NCBI GenBank assembly: GCA_030625995.1
Contig: DAOUPU010000013.1
Location: 1-25,252 of the forward strand
Source of the DNA: Flavobacteriaceae bacterium
GTDB taxonomy: Bacteria; Bacteroidota; Bacteroidia; Flavobacteriales; Flavobacteriaceae
Direction: 5' to 3'
DNA length: 25,252 bases
Shown here: positions 7,127-16,012 of the stretch, one piece after another
Layout of the letters: every line of letters starts with the position of its first letter
Position numbering within the stretch: the first letter of the stretch is position 1
Translations under genes and position numbers: made by a program
The notes under the pieces: model-generated
The model's database searches: none
Told to the model about the DNA's origin: nothing
What the model saw: the letters and a program-made list of their open reading frames with translations, nothing else

Positions 7127-8902
7127 TTAATTATAAATCTTATCGTATAAATGTTTGTATCTCTTGAGGATAGTCTCTCTTTTTGGTTTGAAAGTAGGCG
7201 TTAATAAATCAAGTTCAATCGACCATATTTCTGGTGTGAGTTCCACTTTTTTTATAGTTTCCCATTTTCCAAAATTTCTATTTCCATTTTCTATTTCTTC
7301 CCATATTCTGTTCTGTACTTCCGTATTATTAGCTATATCTTCCAGGCTTTCACCTATATCAATCTCATGAATCTTGGCCCAATTTTTAACAAAATCAAAA
7401 TTAGGTTGTACTATGGCGGCTGCCATTTTCTGCCCTTCACCAATTACCAGTATTTGCTCTATAAACCTGGATTCCTTCATTTCATTTTCCAATAGAACGG
7501 GAGAAATATATTTTCCACCTGAGGTTTTAAAAATTTCTTTCTTCCTGCCGGTAATCGTCAGGAATCCTTGTGCATCAATTTCACCCTTATCTCCTGTATG
7601 AAAATAATCACCGGTCATAACGGAAGCAGTCTTTTCAGGGTCTTTGTAATAGCCTTGCATTACATTTGGTCCTTTCACTAAAATTTCACCATCTTCCGCA
7701 ATTTTAACTTCAACACGGTTGATTACTTTTCCAACAGATCCTACTTTAAAAAATCTGTCTTTGTACATGTTAACCGTTACTACAGGTGAAGTTTCGGTAA
7801 GACCGTATCCTTCCATAACTTGCATTCCTGCAGCAGCAAAAATTCTTGTCAGTCTAGGTTGTAAAGCTGCGCTCCCGGAAACCATGGTTGTTAACTTACC
7901 ACCCAGAGCCTCCCGCCATTTACTAAAGATTAATTTACTGGCTAAGGCTAATTTTTTTTCATACAACCATCCATTGGCCTCATAAGGTTCGTATTTCAAC
8001 CCTAATTCTACTGCCCAGAAGAACAAAATTTTCTTTATGCCTGTAAGTTCTGTGCCTTTGGCAATAATACTGTCGTATATTTTTTCCAGCAAACGTGGCA
8101 CGACACTCATAAAGTTAGGTTGGACCTCTTTTATGTTCTCGGATATTTTTTCTATCGATTCCGCATAATAGATGGTTATACCATTGTAAATGTACAGGTA
8201 ATGTAGCATCCTCTCAAAAATATGGCAAACGGGCAAGAAACTTAATACTGTAGTTTTGCCTTCTGAAAGTGGTAACCTTGGTTGGCTATCGATTACATTT
8301 GTCACAACATTATGGTGAGATAACATAACCCCTTTTGGTACTCCGGTCGTACCGGAAGTGTAAATAATTGTTGCCAGATCATCTGCTTTTACATTATCCT
8401 TTAAATTATCTACACCGGCTTGATTGGATAGGTCATTGCCTAATGTTATAATTTCTTCCCAGTTTTTACAATTATTTATAACATCGAAAGAATATATTTC
8501 TTTCAAAGTTGGTACGTTGGCTTTTACAGCACTGGCCTTTTCAAAGAGCTCTTCATCAGATAAAAAACAAAGAACAACCTCTGCGTGATTAAAAATATAT
8601 TCGTAATTTTCTTTTGAACTTGTTGGGTAAATGGGTACGTTAACCGCTCCAATTTGCAATACAGCAACATCCAACACATTCCATTCAGTACGATTTGACG
8701 ACGAAATTACAGCTATCTTATCCTTGGGTTTTATACCTAAGCGCAATAATCCTCTGCTCATTGCATTCGCTTTGTCAATAAATTCTTTTGAAGAAGTTGA
8801 CACCCAATCACCACTACTTTTTGACACCAGAGATTTTTCTAAATTGTGATTTTCCAGCTGGTAATAGGCAAAGTCAAATAATCGTTTTATTTCTTTCGGC
8901 AT
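7127..8902 (-). CDS. AMP-forming long-chain fatty acid--CoA ligase
   Basis: The 591-residue protein is an adenylate-forming enzyme that activates a long-chain fatty acid with ATP and joins it to CoA. The P-loop-like motif YTSGTTGVPKG is at 181-191. The later motifs are 'EGYGLTET' and 'TGDKGEID', then 'GRKKEIFKTSGGKYI' with the hinge and C-terminal lysine region. The insertion between them and the overall length match the FAA1/COG1022-type ligases common in Bacteroidota rather than short acetyl-CoA synthetases. Substrate chain length cannot be read from sequence. The gene is divergent from pheT and leads into dnaX with a 26-bp gap, so the two may be cotranscribed. The TAAATTTG at 8912-8905 is only 3 bp from the start and is unlikely to be its promoter. 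Confidence 0.93.
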   Translation of the reverse strand: MPKEIKRLFDFAYYQLENHNLEKSLVSKSSGDWVSTSSKEFIDKANAMSRGLLRLGIKPKDKIAVISSSNRTEWNVLDVAVLQIGAVNVPIYPTSSKENYEYIFNHAEVVLCFLSDEELFEKASAVKANVPTLKEIYSFDVINNCKNWEEIITLGNDLSNQAGVDNLKDNVKADDLATIIYTSGTTGVPKGVMLSHHNVVTNVIDSQPRLPLSEGKTTVLSFLPVCHIFERMLHYLYIYNGITIYYAESIEKISENIKEVQPNFMSVVPRLLEKIYDSIIAKGTELTGIKKILFFWAVELGLKYEPYEANGWLYEKKLALASKLIFSKWREALGGKLTTMVSGSAALQPRLTRIFAAAGMQVMEGYGLTETSPVVTVNMYKDRFFKVGSVGKVINRVEVKIAEDGEILVKGPNVMQGYYKDPEKTASVMTGDYFHTGDKGEIDAQGFLTITGRKKEIFKTSGGKYISPVLLENEMKESRFIEQILVIGEGQKMAAAIVQPNFDFVKNWAKIHEIDIGESLEDIANNTEVQNRIWEEIENGNRNFGKWETIKKVELTPEIWSIELDLLTPTFKPKRETILKRYKHLYDKIYN

Positions 8903-8993
8903 TTCAAATTTAATTTTACCTGCAAAATAGGGATTTTAATGAGATTTTAAAAAATATTCTCTTAAAAAAACGTATAAATTTCTTACATGCCTT

Positions 8994-9026
8994 ATTGTTA
9001 CGACAACCTACAAATGTATATCTTTG
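8994..9026 (+). promoter_or_regulatory. Promoter of pheT
   Basis: ATTG (8994-8997), a 21-bp spacer and TATCTTTG (9019-9026) fit the Bacteroidota promoter consensus very well. Transcription would begin at about 9032, some 17 nt before the GTG at 9049. The upstream in-frame ATG at 8995 lies inside the -33 element and so would not be transcribed, which decides the start. Confidence 0.7.
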
Positions 9027-9048
9027 CATCGCACAAAAATTTAAACAA

Positions 9049-11481
9049 GTGAAAATATCATACAGTTGGCTTAAAGAATTTTTAAAAATTGATTTAGAAG
9101 TTGAAAAAGTTGGCAATCTTTTAACCGATTTAGGGTTGGAAGTAGAAGGAATAGAAACCTTTGAAACTGTAAAGGGCAGTTTAAAGGGTGTAGTTGTGGG
9201 TGAGGTACTGTCTTGTGTTCAACATCCTAATGCGGATAGATTAAAGATCGCTAATGTGGATTTGGGCAACGGAGATCCGGTTCAAATTGTTTGCGGAGCA
9301 CCTAATGTTGCTGTTGGACAAAAAGTACCTGTGGCCACTATTGGAACGAAATTATATGCAGAGGACGGTGAGAGTTTTACTATAAAAAAAGGAAAGATCA
9401 GAGGAGAATCTAGTTTTGGTATGATCTGCGCCGAAGATGAGTTAGGGTTAGGAAATAGTCACGAAGGTATTTTAGTATTAGCTACTGATGTAGAAAATGG
9501 TACCCCGGCAGAGAAACTATTTGATATACGAACAGATCATATTTTTGAAATTGGTTTGACTCCGAACAGAGCGGATGCAATGAGCCATTTAGGTGTTGCT
9601 CGTGATCTTAATGCAGGATTATTACAACAAGAAAAAATTAAGAAAAAGTTAATTACACCTCCGATAAGTAATTTTCATATTGATGAGCGTACTTATAAGA
9701 TAAAAGTGGAAGTAGCTAATAATAAATTGGTTCCTCGATATGCGGGTATTGTGATTACAGATCTTAAGGTAACTGAATCACCAAAATGGTTACTTGAAAA
9801 ATTACGGTCTATAGGATTGAAACCGATCAATAATATTGTTGATATTACAAATTATATTCTTCATGGACTTGGGCAACCTCTACATGCTTTTGATGCAGAC
9901 ATGATAAGCGGAAAAAAAGTTGTTGTTAAGAATTTACCACAAGGGACAAAATTCACAACCTTAGATGGTGTAGAAAGAGAGCTGCACGAAGATGATATTA
10001 TGATTTGTGATGGAGAGAATAACCCAATGTGTATCGCTGGTGTTTTTGGTGGTGAGAAATCAGGGGTTACTGAAAATACGAAAACAATATTTTTAGAAAG
10101 TGCCTATTTTAATGCAGTATCTATTAGAAAAACGGCAAAACGTCACGCCCTCAATACAGATGCATCTTTCAGATTTGAAAGAGGAACAGACCCGGAAGCA
10201 GTTGTATTTGCATTAAAACGTGCTGCTCTTTTAATTAGTGAAATAGCAGATGGAACCGTTGTGTCAGATATTATTGATATTTATCCGAATAAGATCGAAG
10301 ATTTTCAGGTACATTTATCTTATGAGAGGGTGCATAAATTAATTGGAGAAGAAATTCCTACGGAAACAATAAAAAATATTTTGGCTTCCTTGGACATCAA
10401 AATAAATAATCAAACAAGATCCGGTTTAGGGTTAACGATACCTTCTTATCGCGTAGATGTTACAAGAGAGGCAGATATAGTGGAAGAAATTTTGAGAGTT
10501 TATGGATATAATAACGTTGTCATACCTCAAAAGTTAATTACTTCTATTAATAATGTAAAGGGTATATCGAAAGATAAAATTGAAAATATAGCAGCAAATT
10601 TTCTGATAGGGAAAGGGTTTTATGAAACCATGGCCAATTCATTGACAAAGCCTGAATACGTGGCAACATCCGAGACTTTGAATGAGGAAAGAAATGTTAA
10701 CATGCTCAATGCATTGAGTACAGATTTATCGGTAATGCGACAATCTATGTTGTTTGGAGGATTAGAATCTATTTCATATAATATCAATAGGAAAAACAAT
10801 AATTTAAAATTTTTTGAATTTGGCAGCACTTATCACAAATATAAAAAAGAGTATCAAGAGCCAAAACATTTGTCAATATTGGTCTCAGGAAATATTCTCA
10901 GAAGCAATTGGAATGTGATCACTCAGCCTTTAGACTATTTTTACCTTAAAGGAATGATTACAACACTACTGGATAGATTAGGTATAAATAAATTGCGTGC
11001 AAAAGCCTTGGAGGGTGATATTTTTTCTGAGGGGATTAGGCTGCAAACAGGAAAATTAAAACTAGCGGAATTCGGATATGTCAGTAAGAAAATTTTAAAG
11101 ACTTTTGGTATCAAACAAGAAGTTTTATATGCCGATATTTACTGGGATAATGTTCTTAAAAAAGCTGGAAAGACAGTGGTTAAAGTAACAGACCTTCCAA
11201 AGTATCCCGAAGTTAAACGCGATTTAGCGTTGTTGCTGGATAATAGTGTAAAATTCATTGATCTTTATAATAAGGCCTTTCAAGCAGAGAGAAGGTTATT
11301 GAAGGAAGTAGATCTATTCGATGTCTATATCGGGAATAAATTACCCGCAGGAAAAAAATCCTATGCTTTGAGTTTTGTCTTGCAAGACGAAGACAAAACT
11401 TTGAATGAAAAACAAATTGATAATATCATGGAAAAGCTCCAAAACACATTTATCAAAGATTTTGATGCCGAATTGAGATAG
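9049..11481 (+). CDS. pheT: Phenylalanine--tRNA ligase beta subunit
   Basis: PheT pairs with PheS (not in the window) to charge tRNA-Phe. Starting at GTG 9049 the protein has 810 residues and begins MKISYSWLKEFLKID, the usual form in this group; the longer frame from ATG 8995 adds 18 residues that precede the predicted transcription start. Domains in order: tRNA-binding OB-like domain (about 40-150, with 'HPNADRLKIANVD' and 'IVCGAPNV'), B3/B4 editing domain (about 210-380, including 'NRADAMSHLGVARDL' just before it), B5 domain (about 400-475), the core synthetase-like fold, and the C-terminal FDX-ACB anticodon-binding domain (about 715-810, 'LPKYPEVKRDLALL'). pyrD follows on the same strand after 67 bp. 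Confidence 0.96.
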   Translation: MKISYSWLKEFLKIDLEVEKVGNLLTDLGLEVEGIETFETVKGSLKGVVVGEVLSCVQHPNADRLKIANVDLGNGDPVQIVCGAPNVAVGQKVPVATIGTKLYAEDGESFTIKKGKIRGESSFGMICAEDELGLGNSHEGILVLATDVENGTPAEKLFDIRTDHIFEIGLTPNRADAMSHLGVARDLNAGLLQQEKIKKKLITPPISNFHIDERTYKIKVEVANNKLVPRYAGIVITDLKVTESPKWLLEKLRSIGLKPINNIVDITNYILHGLGQPLHAFDADMISGKKVVVKNLPQGTKFTTLDGVERELHEDDIMICDGENNPMCIAGVFGGEKSGVTENTKTIFLESAYFNAVSIRKTAKRHALNTDASFRFERGTDPEAVVFALKRAALLISEIADGTVVSDIIDIYPNKIEDFQVHLSYERVHKLIGEEIPTETIKNILASLDIKINNQTRSGLGLTIPSYRVDVTREADIVEEILRVYGYNNVVIPQKLITSINNVKGISKDKIENIAANFLIGKGFYETMANSLTKPEYVATSETLNEERNVNMLNALSTDLSVMRQSMLFGGLESISYNINRKNNNLKFFEFGSTYHKYKKEYQEPKHLSILVSGNILRSNWNVITQPLDYFYLKGMITTLLDRLGINKLRAKALEGDIFSEGIRLQTGKLKLAEFGYVSKKILKTFGIKQEVLYADIYWDNVLKKAGKTVVKVTDLPKYPEVKRDLALLLDNSVKFIDLYNKAFQAERRLLKEVDLFDVYIGNKLPAGKKSYALSFVLQDEDKTLNEKQIDNIMEKLQNTFIKDFDAELR

Positions 11482-11548
11482 TTAAAGTGAAAAGCGAGAT
11501 GTTTAGATTTATTTTAGTCATCGAAGAATAAAATAGAACCAATAATAA

Positions 11549-12562
11549 ATGTACAAATTTTTAATACGGCCGTTCCTGTTTTTGTTTGACCCTGAAAAAG
11601 TACATCACTTTACTTTTACTACGTTAAAAATTATTTTTAAAATTTCTTTAATGAGATATTTTACCAAAAAAATATTTCAGGTAAAGAATAAAAAATTAGA
11701 AAGAAAACTTTTTGGTCTTACTTTTAAAAACCCAATAGGCCTTGCAGCCGGATTTGATAAAAATGCTGTTCTGTTCGATGAATTTGAAAATTACGGATTT
11801 GGATTCGTTGAAATAGGTACCGTCACACCAAAACCACAAGAGGGCAATCCTAAGAAAAGATTATTCCGATTGGTGGAAGATGAAGCGATAATTAACAGGA
11901 TGGGATTTAATAATGATGGGGTAGAGACCATAGTTGCTAGATTAAAAAAGCGAAATTCCGATATTATAATTGGAGGCAATATTGGTAAGAACAAAGTCAC
12001 TCCTAACGAAAATGCCATAGAGGATTATTTAATTTGTTTTAAAGCTTTATTCGATGTGGTTGATTATTTTGTCGTAAATGTTAGTTCGCCTAACACTCCT
12101 AACCTGAGAGCTTTACAGGATAAAGAACCGCTTACAAAACTTTTAAATTCTTTACAGGAAGAAAATAATAATAAAGAGGCACCTAAACCAATATTATTAA
12201 AAATTGCACCCGATCTGACAGATGAACATCTATTAGATATAATAGATATTGTAAAAACTACAAAGATTGCTGGTGTAGTTGCCACTAATACTACAATTTC
12301 CAGGGATAATCTCTTATCGATTAAAAAGGATGAAACTGGAGGATTAAGTGGTAAACCGGTAGCAAAAAGATCTACGGAGGTCATTCGATTTTTGGCAGAA
12401 AAGTCAAATAAAGCTTTTCCTATTATTGGAGTGGGGGGGATATACTCGGCTAGTGATGCAAAAGAAAAATTGAATGCCGGAGCTGATTTGATCCAGCTTT
12501 TTTCCGGATTCATTTATGAGGGTCCTTCTTTGGTGAAAAAAATAAATAAGAGTTTGCTTTAG
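11549..12562 (+). CDS. pyrD: Quinone-dependent dihydroorotate dehydrogenase (class 2)
   Basis: PyrD oxidises dihydroorotate to orotate in pyrimidine synthesis, passing electrons through FMN to membrane quinone. The 337 residues match class 2 length. The N-terminal 40 residues form the amphipathic helical domain that contacts the membrane ('DPEKVHHFTFTTLK'). FMN and substrate motifs are visible: 'GLAAGFDKNA' with K71, 'GTVTPKPQEGNP', 'NRMGFNNDG', 'GGNIGKNK', and 'VVNVSSPNTPNLR' with N177 and the catalytic S180 (serine marks class 2; class 1 uses cysteine). 'GVGGIYSASDA' near the C-terminus binds the phosphate of FMN. It follows pheT after 67 bp and may share its transcript. Confidence 0.96.
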   Translation: MYKFLIRPFLFLFDPEKVHHFTFTTLKIIFKISLMRYFTKKIFQVKNKKLERKLFGLTFKNPIGLAAGFDKNAVLFDEFENYGFGFVEIGTVTPKPQEGNPKKRLFRLVEDEAIINRMGFNNDGVETIVARLKKRNSDIIIGGNIGKNKVTPNENAIEDYLICFKALFDVVDYFVVNVSSPNTPNLRALQDKEPLTKLLNSLQEENNNKEAPKPILLKIAPDLTDEHLLDIIDIVKTTKIAGVVATNTTISRDNLLSIKKDETGGLSGKPVAKRSTEVIRFLAEKSNKAFPIIGVGGIYSASDAKEKLNAGADLIQLFSGFIYEGPSLVKKINKSLL

Positions 12563-12599
12563 TTTTTGGAATAGAATAGAGTTCGAAAGTTTAAACCTT

Positions 12600-13286
12600 T
12601 TAAATAAGCGAGGACCTATTTAAATAATCTTGATCTGAAGAATAAATAAATAAAGCACTACCGGCTTTAATTTTTTGAATAATTGCGTTATAGTCTTTTT
12701 TCGGTAAAGATGGACAACCGTAACTTCTCCCCAATCTACCGAATTTTTTAATAAAACTCTCACTCACATAATCTGCAGAATGAATGACGATAGCTCTTTT
12801 TCGTGCATTGCTATTGGAATACTCTAATCCATCCAATCGTAGTGATAAGCCGTGTTTTCCAAAATACGTTTCCGCAGTTTCATAAAATCCAATACTACTT
12901 TGATGACTGTTTATCGTATTGGAAAAATATTTGGCAAATTCATTTCCGGATGCTCTTCCATGTGCAACAATACTTTGATGCTCAATTTTATTCTCTCTCA
13001 TGTTAATAACGAAAAGTCGCTCCTTATTGGATGACATACTCATGTCAATAATAGTAAGATATTGTAGGTTATCCAGTTCATTTTTAGAAACCAATTTCAA
13101 ATACCCTTCTAAAGCATATTCAAATACCTCAAATTTTAAATCTGAATTATTTAATTGCTCATATATTGTTAAAGAATAGCTGCTTGATATTTCGATATCT
13201 TCACCGGGATCCACCGAGATATCCTCCCAGGAAACTGCTGAGAAAAAAAATGTACCAATCAGTAAAAATAAAAATATCTTCTTCAC
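12600..13286 (-). CDS. Exported L,D-transpeptidase-like protein (YkuD_2 type)
   Basis: The 228-residue protein has a signal peptide (about 1-19, hydrophobic core IFLFLLIGTFFF, then ...SAVSW). The catalytic domain spans about 75-216: 'LFVINMRENKIEHQSIVAHG' near 91-110, H169 in 'AIVIHSADYV', and the active-site motif SYGCPSLP at 188-195 with C191. These match the YkuD_2 group of murein L,D-transpeptidase catalytic domains. Enzymes with this fold cross-link peptidoglycan or attach proteins to it, so a periplasmic role in cell-wall maturation is likely, but this subgroup is less well characterised. It is convergent with pyrD, with 37 bp between the stop codons and no clear terminator hairpin between them. 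Confidence 0.85.
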   Translation of the reverse strand: MKKIFLFLLIGTFFFSAVSWEDISVDPGEDIEISSSYSLTIYEQLNNSDLKFEVFEYALEGYLKLVSKNELDNLQYLTIIDMSMSSNKERLFVINMRENKIEHQSIVAHGRASGNEFAKYFSNTINSHQSSIGFYETAETYFGKHGLSLRLDGLEYSNSNARKRAIVIHSADYVSESFIKKFGRLGRSYGCPSLPKKDYNAIIQKIKAGSALFIYSSDQDYLNRSSLI

Positions 13287-13328
13287 TATCTATTTAGTTG
13301 AACCTGAATTGAGAAAAATCCTATGGTG

Positions 13329-13336
13329 CAAAATTA
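13329..13336 (-). promoter_or_regulatory. -7 box upstream of the L,D-transpeptidase-like gene
   Basis: TAATTTTG on the minus strand matches TAnnTTTG exactly and would place the transcript start about 35 nt before the ATG at 13286. There is no TTG at the expected -33 distance, so it is only a fair match. Confidence 0.4.
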
Positions 13337-13409
13337 TAACAAAATATTGAATATTTTATTGTCTCTATTCATTTTAGCAAAACTTTAGGAAATTTTGGGG
13401 AGTATATAA

Positions 13410-15860
13410 TTAGTACAAACTCTCATATTTTACAGGGTCAGCCTCATGCATTATCTGATAAACTCCCTCGAAAATGTCATTGATAGAAGGTTTTGAAAAA
13501 TAATCGCCATCTGTTCCATAGGCCGGTCTATGTGCTTTTGCCGTAATGGTTGTGGGTTGACTATCTAAATAATAATACCCTTTTTGCTTATTAACGATCT
13601 GATCTAAAAGATATGCCGAAGCACCTCCCGGCACATCCTCATCAATAATTATTAATCGATTCGTTTTTTGAATACTTGTTAATACTTCATGATTTAAATC
13701 GAAAGGAAGCAAGGATTGTGCGTCAATAATTTCAACATCTACATCTACCTGTGACAGATCTTTAGATGCTTCTTCCACCATTCTTAAAGTCGAACCATAA
13801 GAAACTATGGTTATATCAAGACCTTCTTTTACCGTCTCTACAACCCCAATGGGTGTTGTAAATTCCCCTAAATTATTAGGCATAAGTTCCTTTAAACGAT
13901 AACCATTCAAATTCTCAATAACTATTGCAGGTTCGTCGCTTTTTAGTAAAGTATTATAAAATCCGGCAGCTTTGGTCATATTCCTTGGTACCAGGATATA
14001 AAGCCCACGGAACAAATTGATTAGAGCTCCCATTTGAGATCCTGAATGCCAGATTCCTTCTAATCGATGGCCCCTCGTTCTAATTATAAGTGGTGCTTTT
14101 TGTTTACCAACTGTTCGGTAATGTAGAGTGGCCAGATCATCCATTATAGCCGTGGTAGCATAAAACAAATAATCCAAATATTGAATTTCCGCTATCGGGC
14201 GTAGCCCTCTCATTGCAAGACCAATACCTTGACCTATGATAGATACCTCTCTTATTCCAGTATCGTAAACCCTATCCTCACCAAACTTTTTTTGTAGTCC
14301 TTCAAGTCCTTGATTAACATCCCCTATCATCCCGGAATCTTCCCCAAATATTAATACCTCATCTTTCTGATCCAGAATTGTATCGAAATTATCTCTTAAG
14401 ACAATCCTGGCATCTACCAATTCAGTTTCTTCATCGTAGGTCGGTTCAATTTCCGTTATGTTTGTAGCTTTTGTTTTGAGCTCACTATGCAGGTGTGAGC
14501 TGTATTTTGGTTGTTGAGTGGCGCGAAAATTCTGTATCCATTTTTGTAAATTTTCCTTCTCTTCAGAACTTTCATCCCGAAGGTATATGAGAGATTTTCT
14601 TCCAATCGTTAAAATATTCTTTCGGAGTGGCTCATCAATAGCAACCAATTCGCGCTTCAGTTTGTCAATAAAAATGGTATGTTCACTTGTTTCTGATACA
14701 CTTGTAAGCAGGGCTAATAATTCTTCTCTTTCTTCAACCATCGGTTGGATATAAGCATTCCAGGAAGAACGTCTTGCCGTAGCAACTTCTTTTTTTACTT
14801 GCTTTTCAATATTAATTATCTCCTGCTCATTTTGCACAAATTTATAATGCCCCCCCTCTTGATTTTCCAACTCAAAATGAAGAATCCATTCTCTCATCTT
14901 AGCTATACAATCATATTCCTTTTCCCAGTCTAATCGTTCTGCAGTTTTATACCTCTCATGTGATCCTGAAGTAGAATGACCAAATGGTTGTGTTAGATCT
15001 TTTACATGAATCAGTACGGGTACGTGCTCTTCTCTGGCTATTTTAGCAGCCTTGCTATAAACATCAACAAGCTGGGTATAATTCCACCCTTCAACAATAA
15101 ATATTTCAAATCCCTTTTTATTATCATCTCTTTGAAAGCCTTTTAATACTTCTGAAATGCTTTCTTTTGTAGTTTGGTATTTTGCAGGTACAGAAATTCC
15201 ATAACTATCGTCCCAAATGCTTATTACCATAGGCACTTGTAAAACACCTGCGGCATTAAAAGTTTCAAAAAATGGGCCTTCTGAAGTACTTGCATTCCCA
15301 ATTGTTCCCCAGGCAACTTCATTTCCATTATTAGATAAATTGGTTTTGCTTTTTAAAGAATCAATTTTTCTGAATTTCGTAGAAGCCTCCGCTAATCCTA
15401 ATAAGCGAGGCATTTGTCCCGAAGTAGTTGAAATATCCGAACTCACATTATATTGCTTAGTTAAATCCTTCCAAGTCCCATCTTCATTCAGTGAATGGGT
15501 GGCAAAATGTCCGTTCATCTGTCTTCCGGCAGAAAAACGTTCTACTTTTATATCAGGGTGTGCGTATAGACTTGAAAAAAAATGTTGTGGATTGTATTCA
15601 CCAATGGCCATCATAAATGTCTGATCCCGGTAGTACCCGGATCTCCAATCCCCTTTTTTAAAGGCCTTCGCCATAGCGAGTTGTGGCACCTCTTTTCCTC
15701 CGCCAAAAATTCCAAATTTTGCCTTTCCGGTAAGTACTTCTCTCCTTCCCAAGGCACTGCATTCCCTGCTTGTTATGGCAATTTTATAATCATTTAAAAC
15801 CTCTTTTCTAAATTCATCAAATGAAAGTTTTTTAGAAGCTTTAGATGAAGTTTTGATCAT
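13410..15860 (-). CDS. Fused alpha/beta E1 component of a 2-oxoacid dehydrogenase complex
   Basis: This 816-residue protein joins both subunits of a thiamine-diphosphate-dependent E1 dehydrogenase. Residues 1-340 are the alpha part; the thiamine motif region is 'WGTIGNASTSEGPFFETFNA' (184-203), where the usual GDG is GNA. Residues about 340-485 are a helical, charged linker. Residues about 490-816 are the beta part, with 'IFGEDSG', 'DTGIREVSIIGQGIGLAMRG', and 'IIDEDVPGGASAYL'. E1 decarboxylates a 2-oxoacid and passes the acyl group to E2 lipoyl groups; branched-chain 2-oxoacids are the likeliest substrate by family, but the sequence does not settle this. The GNA variant is, as far as I recall, normal for this fused group in Flavobacteriia. 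No E2 or E3 gene is nearby. Confidence 0.9.
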   Translation of the reverse strand: MIKTSSKASKKLSFDEFRKEVLNDYKIAITSRECSALGRREVLTGKAKFGIFGGGKEVPQLAMAKAFKKGDWRSGYYRDQTFMMAIGEYNPQHFFSSLYAHPDIKVERFSAGRQMNGHFATHSLNEDGTWKDLTKQYNVSSDISTTSGQMPRLLGLAEASTKFRKIDSLKSKTNLSNNGNEVAWGTIGNASTSEGPFFETFNAAGVLQVPMVISIWDDSYGISVPAKYQTTKESISEVLKGFQRDDNKKGFEIFIVEGWNYTQLVDVYSKAAKIAREEHVPVLIHVKDLTQPFGHSTSGSHERYKTAERLDWEKEYDCIAKMREWILHFELENQEGGHYKFVQNEQEIINIEKQVKKEVATARRSSWNAYIQPMVEEREELLALLTSVSETSEHTIFIDKLKRELVAIDEPLRKNILTIGRKSLIYLRDESSEEKENLQKWIQNFRATQQPKYSSHLHSELKTKATNITEIEPTYDEETELVDARIVLRDNFDTILDQKDEVLIFGEDSGMIGDVNQGLEGLQKKFGEDRVYDTGIREVSIIGQGIGLAMRGLRPIAEIQYLDYLFYATTAIMDDLATLHYRTVGKQKAPLIIRTRGHRLEGIWHSGSQMGALINLFRGLYILVPRNMTKAAGFYNTLLKSDEPAIVIENLNGYRLKELMPNNLGEFTTPIGVVETVKEGLDITIVSYGSTLRMVEEASKDLSQVDVDVEIIDAQSLLPFDLNHEVLTSIQKTNRLIIIDEDVPGGASAYLLDQIVNKQKGYYYLDSQPTTITAKAHRPAYGTDGDYFSKPSINDIFEGVYQIMHEADPVKYESLY

Positions 15861-15885
15861 TTTCGAGAAGTCTTGTTGAGTTGAT

Positions 15886-15893
15886 CAAATGTA
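15886..15893 (-). promoter_or_regulatory. -7 box upstream of the E1 fusion gene
   Basis: TACATTTG on the minus strand matches TAnnTTTG and would start the transcript about 19 nt before the ATG at 15860. The -33 element is unclear. Confidence 0.45.
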
Positions 15894-16012
15894 CAAAATA
15901 TTAATGAAATTGATCAGAAACGTAACTCTGTGAAAGAGAAGAGGATATTATAATTTACTTTTACTCAATAAATTTAATCCGGGAGATATTCTCCAAATCC
16001 TTATAGGTATTA

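Noticed and set aside
8995..9048. Longer PheT start at ATG 8995
   Set aside because: The ATG lies in the -33 element of a strong promoter, upstream of the predicted transcription start, and the 18 extra residues are unlike the family.
12431..12439. G7 tract in pyrD, and a C7 tract near 14850 in the E1 gene, as phase-variation sites
   Set aside because: Both lie in intact metabolic enzymes in which switching would be unexpected, and the tracts are short.
15253..15315. GNA in place of GDG in the thiamine motif of the E1 fusion as a sign of an inactive enzyme
   Set aside because: The rest of the motif and both halves are well preserved, and I recall the same variant in fused flavobacterial homologues.
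15982..15994. Small hairpin GGAGATATTCTCC as terminator of the M1-like/barrel gene
   Set aside because: The stem has only five pairs and no T-run follows on the minus strand.
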